Source of the DNA: Oegoconia quadripuncta
Taxonomy: Eukaryota > Arthropoda > Insecta > Lepidoptera > Autostichidae
NCBI GenBank assembly: GCA_949316235.1
Contig: OX438743.1
Span: forward strand, 39,711,242 to 39,775,241
Direction of reading: 5' to 3'
Length of the DNA stretch: 64,000 nucleotides
The translations under genes and the position numbers were made by a program. Under the pieces are notes generated by a model. That model had not been told where the DNA came from. It worked only from the letters and a program-made list of their open reading frames with translations, and searched no databases. Below, piece after piece: positions 55,486 to 64,000 of this stretch; position 1 is the stretch's first letter, and every line of letters begins with the position of its first letter.

Positions 55486-55677
55486 GGGCAGAGTGTGAGT
55501 TTTATTTCGACTTAACTTCACTACCGCGTTCACGTTTACGTGAGGATTTGTATGAAGAAATGTGCAGCGCCTCTAGCGGATAGTTTGCAAAACGCTTCAT
55601 TTCATAGATACTTTTTGCGTAAACGCGAACGCGATGGTAAAGTTAAAAACGAGGCAAAACTCGCACTTCGCACACAG
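55486..55677. mobile_element. Inverted-repeat MITE, family A, copy 2
   Basis: gagggcagagtgtgagtttt to aactcgcacttcgcacacag; about 90 percent like 3002-3182 but with a 15-base extra block (ttcatttcatagata). Confidence 0.7.
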
Positions 55678-55854
55678 TTATATCAACGAAAACTTTATCA
55701 ATCTTTATAAACAGTGTAAGATGTTTGAAGGTTAACTTCATTAACTGTGTGAGAACCACAAAACATAGGCTTGCCGTATTCTGCAATGGATCTGACTCAC
55801 CATAATGTTGCGGGTGAGTTACATCCACAATGCTAATATGTCTGCCAGCACTAG

Positions 55855-55982
55855 TAGCATGACAGGGGCGATAAACGTTTATGTCGCGTGAGATAATATT
55901 TGTCCTGCTCATTCGCTTGGACGAAATATAGAACTATCCTACTCTCATTCCTACGACGCGCGCGGTAAACGATGTCATGCTA
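55855..55982. mobile_element. MITE family C, complete copy
   Basis: tagcatgaca to tgtcatgcta, body as at 26201-26324 but inverted. Confidence 0.85.
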
Positions 55983-56035
55983 CGGGGCCAGATCCATAAT
56001 ATATCATTTATCTATAGAATCCAGTTAATTAAATT

Positions 56036-56260
56036 AATATTTCGGACATTTACACCAATCACCTAGTCCCAATCTAAGCAAAGCTTGTATTATGGATACT
56101 AGATAACGGATAAACATACATAAATATTTATATAAACATCCATGACTCGGGACTAAATGTTCGTATTAATCACACAAACATTTACCCCTCGCGGGATTCG
56201 AACCCGCAACCGTTGGCTTCGCTGACAGGGTCACTATTCACTACAGCAATCTGTCGTCTT
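56036..56260 (-). repeat. tRNA-derived SINE family 3
   Basis: Complete inverted copy: atttcggacatttacaccaa to cactacagcaatctgtcg, inverted B box gggattcgaacccg. From 56260 to 56860 no gene is seen. Confidence 0.8.
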
Positions 56261-56865
56261 ATACCTTGTATTTGGTTAGGAAACAGCATATTTTTACATT
56301 AAAATAACATAAAATCAATAATACTCCTCACCAATTCACAACAAAACACCAATCGGTCGACAAAATTCAGCCGACCATGGCTGCCATCAGACTAAGAGAA
56401 TGTAGCTATGAAGGATTTCCGATCCCAAGATTAGTTAAAATGAGTAGTACCAAGATGACAGCTGCATGGAAGTAATATTCATTAGTGAAACCAGACTTTC
56501 ACAGTTCAATGTATCCGAATGGATACCAAAATGCTGGTTTCCCAGGAGTCAATGTATTCAAAACGATGCCTTGAAATAAGGACTGAATTCTAGGGTATCT
56601 GAGTACTTAATGTATCCAAATGTACACATAAGCAACGTCTTCTCAGTGGTATCAGAAGTTTGTTGACTAGTGTCATATCATGCTAACACATAGCAAATGC
56701 CTTTAAATGATATCTCTCTTCAATTTAAGAGCTATGCACTTTAAATGATCATATCATCCTAAATATATCCAGGTGAATGTGAGTGACAGGATAGATTTTT
56801 ATATCTATGGGAGACTCTGAACGTCTTGAAGTTGAGTATCAATCCTAATCTAAATATATATAACT

Positions 56866-57095
56866 CAAAGGTGACTGACATAGTGATCTATCAACGCCCA
56901 GCCCAAACCACTGGACGGATCGGGCTGAAATTTGGCATGCAGGTAGATGTTATGACGTAGGCATCCGCTAAGAAAGGATTTTGATAAATTCTACCCCCAA
57001 GGGGATAAAATAGGGGATGAAAGTTTGTTGTTTGTATTTTGATAAAATCTTCCACGCGGACGAAGTCGCGGGAGGAAAGCTAGTAAAATTATAAA
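56866..57095 (+). repeat. Helitron-like or MITE repeat
   Basis: aaaccactggacggatcggg, gaaatttggcatgcaggtag, ctaagaaaggattttgataa, acgaagtcgcgggaggaaag then ctagt. This arrangement is widespread in moths. Confidence 0.6.
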
Positions 57096-57194
57096 CTAGT
57101 AGGGATATTTGTTAACTCTATCACACTATGAACGGATTTGGATGAAAATTTGTATAGAGATGTTGGACTATGTCTGTCTTGATTACCTATATAG

Positions 57195-57565
57195 GGTCTA
57201 ACAAAATTAACCCGACAAACTTTGGCAATTGCACGTACATGACAATAATATATTCATTAAAAAAGCTAGCCTTAAAAATTTTGTTTCCGAGTAAAAAAAA
57301 TTAAATGTAAGTGCAAATGAAAAGACAAATTAACAGATTTACTTCATTTCGATTGTACCTTATTTTATCAATGAGAAAAAAGGCAACGTTCATATGGAAG
57401 ACGCCGAAGGGGGTGGCGCAACGAATCACAGCAAGTCGCGGCGGCGGCGCCGCGGCTTTCGGCGTCTTCGGAGTTACCGCGGCACTTTAATGTTTTATTT
57501 TTTTCGTAATAGGTACAGGCTATACATACACTCTGCAACGTTTGTCGGGTTAATTTTGTTAGACC
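57195..57565. mobile_element. MITE with 26-bp perfect inverted repeats
   Basis: ggtctaacaaaattaacccg begins both ends in inverse. A GC-rich island (57394-57485) with its own stem aagacgccgaa/ttcggcgtctt sits in the AT-rich body. The 71-codon frame there is not supported as a gene. Confidence 0.85.
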
Positions 57566-57604
57566 TTATATTTATCCTGAAAATTGAAATGAATTCTGCA
57601 GGAC

Positions 57605-57960
57605 GATAAACTGATCATATCAGCCACATGACGTCCATTGTTGAACATAAACCTTCCTCATATATTTCCAGAGCGAACGGTTGGAGGCGGCCTGCATCCA
57701 GCGAATTTCCACGACGATCCGTCCACCTTGTGCTTGGACGAACTACGCTGCGCTTGTCGTTGCATGTTCTTCACTCTAAAACCTCCCCAATGGCCAGCAG
57801 TTCTTCGAGTTATGTGCTCTGTCTACAGCCATTTTAAATCGGCCTAAAGTTCGAGTAGAGACCACGCACCGGCAAGCGGCATATGACGTCCGCTCACAAG
57901 GTAGCTCTGGAAATCTATGGGGGAGGCCTATGTTCACCAGTGGACGTACTGTGGCCAATA
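57605..57960 (+). repeat. RTE-like LINE 3' region
   Basis: ttggaggcggcctgcatcca, cgacgatccgtccaccttgt, tcttcactctaaaacctccc, then gggggaggcctatgttcacc. The overlapping frames on both strands are repeat artefacts. Confidence 0.6.
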
Positions 57961-58435
57961 TACCTCAAGCGTCAGCTTGTGGCCATCTCAGTCTCGAGAA
58001 CGGTTTGTGGGATACGGGCTTTAGTCATCTCTGTTTTGATTTCTTGTATGTTGTTGTGGTTTTTTTTTTTCGGTGGGTGGAAATAAATGGTTTAAATGAT
58101 AAATGATATGATGATGATGAATCCGCTGGGCTATGTCGGTGACTTTCGTTGTTCTACAGATTTTTTCATTCCTAATTCGATCACGGAGCGTCGGTCTTTC
58201 TGCAGTTCGTTGTAGTCTTGAGCTTTTTTATGAGGGCCATAGTCAGGAGACAATGTTGCATTTCCATAAGTCAACACTGGTTACACACATTGATTAGACT
58301 TTGATCTTTAAGCACGATAAACTGATAGGACAATAACACGTAACACGCAAGCTAGATGTTAAGAGACAAGGTCGTTCCGCTGCCCTTCCCAAAATTTTAT
58401 TCTAACCACAAGGCGTTCAGTCACAAACCAATTAT

Positions 58436-58789
58436 CTAATACTAAACTAGGCAAAGCTATGACACTAGATAGGTAACGAATGAATATAAATAAATATCTT
58501 TTGCACAAACACACAGCGCCATCTAGGTCCACGCAAATTAAATATTCTTGGACATACACACAACGCCATCTAGTTCCACATTAAACAACTATAGGCTTGT
58601 TTCGTGGTTACCAGATGGTTGATATACTACACAAATACATTTTTTAAAATAAATAAATGTAAAACATCCACAACTCGGGAACACATGTCTGTATTCATCA
58701 TACAAACATATTCCCCTAGCGGGATTTGAACCCGCTACCTTTTGGTATAGCAGACAGAGTTTCTAACCACTACACCCAAACAGGTCGTC
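58436..58789 (-). repeat. SINE mosaic (families 3 and 2)
   Basis: 58436-58497 is a family 3 tail (aaactaggcaaagctatgac), 58498-58540 a family 2 tail (acacacagcgccatctagg) and 58547-58789 a full family 2 copy with gggatttgaacccg. Another tRNA-like scrap is at 58850-58940. Confidence 0.7.
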
Positions 58790-59739
58790 ATGCCTCATTC
58801 GTCATTCGCATCATGTCATGCGTCAAATGCCCATGAATCAGATATAAAAAGTTCATATTTATCACACAAACAATTGCCCCCTAGCGGGATTCCAACAATC
58901 ATCTGTTGCTTTCTCACTCGCTAGACTACACCAAGTAAGTAGACATATCAAGTATTAGTTACTAAGTAGTTTACTTGAAAATTTTCGATATTTCATAATG
59001 TAATAATGATTGTGCTGCGAAATGTGCTTACTTAAGATAATATTAATTATGTAATATTAAAATATACATTGTGCACAATGTATGGCAACCACGTTATTTT
59101 GATTTATATCTATTTTGTTCTAGACTTATAAAACTGGTGACTATGCTTCGCTTGTTCAATGTACATGACGAAACCATGAGCAAGATATGATGTACCTCAA
59201 CTATTTTGATAGAAATTACGGTCAATCGCTGTATCCATCCAGTAAGGCGCTCGGGCAGGTTATTCGCCATGTTTTAACATAAGTCTTTAGGGTTTGTCTT
59301 TCGGGGGTTTTCTATTATTTTAATATTCAAGAGTTTATCGTGGCTAGGTCTAGCTAGTTTCGCTCTTAGTCAAGTTTAATGCAATTCGGTTAAACCATTT
59401 CGAAGATAATTTGTTTTCTATATGATCATTTCTATTCTCTTTCTAAATATTAAATTTATAGTAATGTCAAAGATCCCTTACAGTTAATAGAAGAAGAATT
59501 TATGTAAATTTATGAATAATGCGCAAGTGTACTAACTTAAAATTAAAATAAATTATAAATAAATAGTGCCCAAGAGCGAAAAAGGGTTACAACCTCAGCA
59601 TGCTCCACAGAAATCAAGAGGCACATTGGTACAATTTATGGTCAGTATTATTTTAACCTATTCCGTGCGTAATACCGATCAGGGCCCCGGTACGATACAG
59701 TGATTTATCGTAATTTCTACCAAAAAAACAGTTGAGATA

Positions 59740-60120
59740 CATTGGATCTTGTTAATGATTCGTCAGCAATATTGAACAAAGCATAGTCACCAGTTTTAGA
59801 AATGTAACTATGTGGCCACGCTAGATATAAACACATGACATACATAAAGTCACGCCTATTTCCCATAGGAAGAGACCACAGACATCCACTTGCTACGATC
59901 CAGACACATCTCTTTTGCTTCATTCACACTCATAAGATTGTTCATACATGCTCATCGGTTTAGGGTACTCTTGACATGGCCTTTATTTAAGACGTCTCCG
60001 ATTTGATCATGGTACGTTCGCCGTGGTCTTCCCCTACCAACACTACCATTCCCATCGCACATCTCCCTCATTCATCCTATCCACATGTCCAAACCATCTC
60101 AGCATACCTTTTTGAATCTT
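59740..60120 (-). pseudogene. RTE-like LINE, ORF2 C-terminus
   Basis: Minus strand reads [17 protein letters not shown], then [15 protein letters not shown] across a frameshift, then MCLDRSKWMSVVSSYGK and a stop: the familiar end of RTE-type reverse transcriptase. Frames at 59717-59923 and 60077-60286 are shadows. Confidence 0.65.
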
Positions 60121-60319
60121 TGTACATCGTTATAATAATAGCCGAATTAAACGTATTTGTAACACGAACGATCTCTATCTGATTTGGAGTTCTACTATTA
60201 CGGGAAAAATTCTGTGACGCACAGTAAGTACATGTTCCTTTCAATTTATTCTCATTATAAATTAGTACGCGTTCTAGTGACGCCATTTATAAAGGAGTGT
60301 GTTTTATATACACCAGCAC

Positions 60320-60447
60320 TAGCAGAATGACAGGTGTGATAAACGTTTATGTCGCGCGATAATATTTGTCCCGCTCATTCGCTTGGCCGAAATATACAAC
60401 TACCCCACTCGCACTCCTACGTCGCGCGCGACAAACGATATGATAAC
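60320..60447. mobile_element. MITE family C, diverged copy
   Basis: tagcagaatgacagg, gtttatgtcgcgcgataat, gctcattcgcttggccgaa, gtcgcgcgcgacaaacga. Right end has lost the tgtcatgcta terminus. Confidence 0.75.
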
Positions 60448-60559
60448 GGGGGCGCCTCCGAGTGGTAAACACACAAGTCCTTCACGCCCCTTTGACAAAT
60501 CAATCTCTTATTGAGATCCTATATAAGCGCAAAATAGGGTGCAACACCTACTTATTTAG

Positions 60560-60857
60560 ACCCGTATTAATAAATCAATCTCAATCGAAGTCTTCAGACT
60601 GTATCAACCGAGATGCGTCTTAAGCAGTTGACGCTATCTCAAGCTCCGTGCTAATTAAAAACCAATCTTGAAGTCTACTCAGCTGAATGAATGATAGTCT
60701 TGAGTTTCGTTTATTAATACGCGCACCTCTCAAGTGAGTACTGCTCGAGTATGCACGTGGTTTTCAGGTCTCAAGTTAGGTTTATTAATCAACACGTTTA
60801 CTTGAGATCGATCACTAGACTGTTCTCAATCTTGAGAATGGTTTATTAATACGGGCC
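60560..60857. mobile_element. MITE family D, copy 3
   Basis: gacccgtattaata to tattaatacgggcc with TTA on both sides; same orientation as copy 2 and with a small internal deletion (aagtctactcagctgaatga). From 60860 to 62390 I see no gene. Confidence 0.85.
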
Positions 60858-62479
60858 TTAAATAGTTAATGCTCCCACTAGCAATGACTGGGCATCAATC
60901 GTATCGAGTTAAATATGTTTCTACTTTCAAATCATTACAAGGGAGATGTAATTATACGTTAGTACGAGTTATAGTGTCGCCTCTTAACGCTCTAATTTTA
61001 TATTGATAGAATACTTTTCATACAGAGCGGATATTTGTTGTCCTTCGTGTCCGCCTTATCTGTAGTGGGTAATCCAAAATTACACACAGTCGAAATTTTT
61101 TGTCGGTTAGTAATAAACTTGAAATGTATGTGATTATAGACATCGCACCTTGAATGGACTACATTCTAAGCGTTTATATTACGTATTATCATGCATGATA
61201 TCCGAGATCGAGTTAACAAACTACTTATTGCTATTTTGTAGTGTATGAAATAAAACTGTTCATCATTAAACGCCTCGTCAACGGATTGGAATTGTTTATA
61301 TTGTTCCTGGCTCGCAGACGATGCGAAGTTTCAGACCAAGGATACCTTGACCTCGAACTATACTAGTCGCATCAGTGATTTTATACACAATACAGAACTA
61401 ATTGATCAGTCAAATTAATATTTTATGTAAATTAACTGAATAAAATGTTTATAAATACTTTGTTTTAATTTAATTTTGTAAAATCTATTTAAAAATCTTT
61501 CCGTCATTATGGCACTCCATACGTGCAAGCGAGACAGACTAACAAAATGTTATTAAAATCGCACGATTTATGGCATGACGATTTAATTCTTAAGGCGAGG
61601 GACGACAACATAAACAATATCGTTCCTTGTTCCTTTCACATAATAAGTACGTTAGTAGCACATTACTATTCTCTACGTCTATTTCTGCTCTGGGTACGAC
61701 AGAAAATTAGCTTTGAGCTTATAAGCTCTAGCATAAAGCCGAGTCGTTTCCTTTTACCTGCTGCTACCCTTCAAGTGACTGATCTAATATATTATTTATC
61801 CTACAAAAGCCAAAGTGGTGAATAAACAGTTTCTTTCTTTCATCTATCATGCGCAAGCATCGGACTACAATATAGAAACAAATCTTTGACGAGGTATTTC
61901 GTGATCACCTTTGTTTAACAGTACGTAATTATAAAGATTTAAATTATAAAAATCAGACACTAAGCAAATATAAGAATATGCTTAATAATGTGTGGGATAA
62001 ACGAAACGAAAAATGAAATCAAAGTTTGGTCCCTAAATCTAAAACGATTCCGTTATTGGGGTTTGCTCAACTTGCATAGAACGTAAGCCTAGGCGAAAAT
62101 ACCAAATGAAACGTGTTCCCAAAAAATTTCATACACACAACACAATTTCTTTTATAATTTGGACAAAATGAGTAAGAAAATATGACACTTTGGTTTCAGC
62201 ACGTATAAAGAATAGAACTTCCCTCGCCCTATAACATTTAAACTTCCCCTCCTTACACATGCATGTACTATTCCCACCTCATCTAAGTTTATTTCAATTA
62301 ACAATATAACCTACTAACAAAATTGTGATCGTCTTTGTGTTGTTTCGTTTGTTCTAGATACGCAACGTGACTGGAAATACCGGTTCTTAGCTCAAACACT
62401 TGCCGCTTCAAACACCAGTGTTTGGCAGAATTACTACAAAGTAGTAGTTGCCATTAAATAAAAAAGTGAAGTGGAAGAA

Positions 62480-62725
62480 TAGAACCACTCTCCCCGTGCG
62501 TGTCATAAAAGGAGACTAAGGTCTTTCCACCAAAAAACATCTATAGTTTTGCAAGTTTCAACGGCGATGGGCTCACCCCCTGTCACGTATGCATTTCTGT
62601 AATGTCGAAAGGAGAACCGTAGATGTTGTTTCAAGCATTAAACTTTTAATGTTTGGAACACCCAAACGCTAATGTTTGGGATATCTCTGACCACACCATT
62701 TCGGATAAAGCTCGTTACGTGTATG
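62480..62725 (-). repeat. Dispersed repeat, family Q (copy 4)
   Basis: aggtctttccaccaaaaaac, acggcgatgggctcacccc, tgtttgggatatctctgacc. Matches 11040-11245. Confidence 0.65.
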
Positions 62726-62919
62726 TAAAATATGACACTTCGTAGGAAAACCTTCCATTTGGTATCCACGCTTATGCCCAAAAATATCTTTTCTCATATT
62801 CTAGGTATATATGTTACAAATTAAAGCTACATAACAAGGAATGAGCAAACGATAGAAAGAAATCATAACATAATTATTATTAATTACAATATTCAGTACA
62901 AACTTATTTGCTGCATTTG

Positions 62920-62925
62920 TTTATT
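62920..62925 (-). terminator. Likely poly(A) signal of the minus-strand gene
   Basis: AATAAA on the minus strand, about 212 bp past the stop codon at 63137. Confidence 0.4.
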
Positions 62926-63136
62926 ACATATAAAAATGTCGATACAAACAGTTTCTAGTGCTTGGTATCGAAAGGTCGAAATCAACCAAATCCTATTTCA
63001 TTTGGCAGTAAATATTATATCTCTAGGTACTATCATATGTATATTGAATTTAAGAGAGCCAATAAAATTACATCCAGAAGAATTACCGTAAAAAAGTACT
63101 AAGTAACAACCATACAAAGCAGTTAAACTGTCAAAC

Positions 63137-63425
63137 TTAATCTATATCACCTGGATGCAGAAGCGACTTGTCGACTAGTGTGTGAGAGAACGTATCCACT
63201 AGGTCGTGGGCGGCCATGTCGCAGTTCTCTTTCTGACTCTCAGTTGGCAAGTCCTGAGATTCGTCGAGATCATTGATAGAGTTGACAGAGTTCTGGTCGC
63301 TGAGGCTCAGACTCGAGTCCTCGCCGTAGCAGCGGCGCTTATGATGTCGTCTACAAAGCAGCGACTTCCGTTCTGTCGGGACGTTGCAATAATAGTGATC
63401 TACCCGTTTAGCTTGCATTGTATTG
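63137..63425 (-). CDS. Last coding exon of an unrecognised gene
   Basis: On the minus strand a clean acceptor, taaatttcag, ends at 63426 and the exon runs open to a TAA at 63137-63139: one base of a split codon plus 96 codons including stop. The product begins NTMQAKRVDHYYCNVPTER, passes a basic stretch (LLCRRHHKRRCYGED) and then a Ser/Asp/Glu-rich, low-hydrophobic tail (SLSLSDQNSVNSINDLDES) to the end LLHPGDID. Codon use and base composition are unlike the repeats and it matches no other place in the window. It looks like the cytoplasmic or disordered C-terminus of a larger protein whose other exons lie beyond 64000. I do not recognise the family. The internal ATG (63418) is not needed as a start. 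Confidence 0.65.
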
Positions 63426-63477
63426 CTGAAATTTAAGATTATTTTTAGTTAAGTTACTGTGTACAATGATATACCGG

Positions 63478-63862
63478 ATGAGTTTTTTTTAGCGTAACGA
63501 AAAAAATAGATGCTCTATTAGGTAATTGAAATAAAAGTTATTGACGTAGGCAGTTAATTTTTTTTATTTTCAAAACCATCATCGACCCACGCTCCAGCCG
63601 GAGATTGATATGGGACTCGCGGGATTCGTAGGATTCCTATCATGCGAAATTTATTTGGATCTCGTATTTTCTCCAAGTTTTATTTTTACTTATACAATTT
63701 AATGATGTAATTATGTCGAATAGGCTACAAACGCGACCGTCAAATGACACAAAGCTTTATTCGACGATGGTTTTGAAAAAAAGAAAAAAACTACCTATGC
63801 TAATACCTTCTCTTTCACTTAGCATGCCCTATTTTTATTCCTTTCGGTAAAAAAAAACTCAT
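63478..63862. mobile_element. MITE family B, full copy
   Basis: About 90-bp imperfect arms: gagttttttttagcg and inverse, with caaaaccatcatcgac and cgacgatggttttg as inner ends. The body has gcgaccgtcaaatgacacaa. Confidence 0.8.
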
Positions 63863-63887
63863 TTGGTATATATACGTTGACATTTAT

Positions 63888-64000
63888 TTTTTTTTACGCA
63901 CGACCGGTTCTTACTTGACCTCAATCACACCTGATGTTAAGTGAAGATGAGGTCGAAGGTGGAAGCGTACTAACCCGGAAACCCCAACACATTTGGGGGA
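63888..64000 (-). repeat. tRNA-derived SINE family 1, cut by the window end
   Basis: ttttttacgcacgaccggttc, ctcaatcacacctgatg, ggaaaccccaacacatttgg. It continues past 64000. Confidence 0.85.

Noticed and set aside
61523..61825. 100-codon plus-strand frame starting MQARQTNK
   Set aside because: No recognisable motif, no splice context and composition like the flanking non-coding DNA.
1..64000. CRISPR arrays, operons, bacterial promoters
   Set aside because: The window is eukaryotic, with spliced genes; no regularly spaced repeats with unique spacers were seen.

Overview
The window is AT-rich insect DNA and looks lepidopteran. Several families of tRNA-derived SINEs, jockey/CR1-, RTE- and R1-like non-LTR fragments, a 5S-rRNA-derived SINE, mariner, hAT and Harbinger remnants and many inverted-repeat MITEs are packed into introns and intergenic DNA. 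This assignment is an inference from repeat types and protein sequence; no species name can be read from the sequence.

One complete gene dominates: pyruvate carboxylase (plus strand, 1886-42991), split into 24 coding exons. I placed every boundary by GT/AG signals, reading frame and similarity to the family. Together they make 3600 nt, that is 1199 codons plus stop. The order is mitochondrial targeting peptide (exon 1), biotin carboxylase domain (exons 2-11), linker (exons 12-14, including a 51-nt symmetric exon that looks skippable), carboxyltransferase domain (exons 14-19), allosteric/tetramerisation region (exons 18-22) and biotin carrier domain (exons 23-24, with the AMKM biotin motif). 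I see no stop, frameshift or missing key residue.

Introns hold most of the novelty. Exons 2, 17 and 22 are each followed by degenerate tandem copies of their own 3' halves with the splice donor, and exon 15 is preceded by a possible degenerate copy of its acceptor side. In one exon-22 ghost copy a MITE sits exactly on the TA of the copied donor and a SINE splits the same copy. Intron 16 carries a complete mariner-like element (32891-35014, 270-bp inverted repeats, intact 353-residue DD40D transposase) starting 19 bp after the exon end; an internally deleted 804-bp sister lies in intron 2. Short near-perfect palindromes with tiny loops recur and look like snap-back insertions.

From about 43.3 to 62.7 kb is intergenic and repeat-rich: a three-copy MITE family with TTA target duplications, a hAT remnant, an inverted-repeat structure around two THAP-like exons, nested SINEs and LINE fragments. 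At 63137-63425 the minus strand carries what looks like the last coding exon of another gene, whose product I do not recognise. Most other open frames lie inside repeats.
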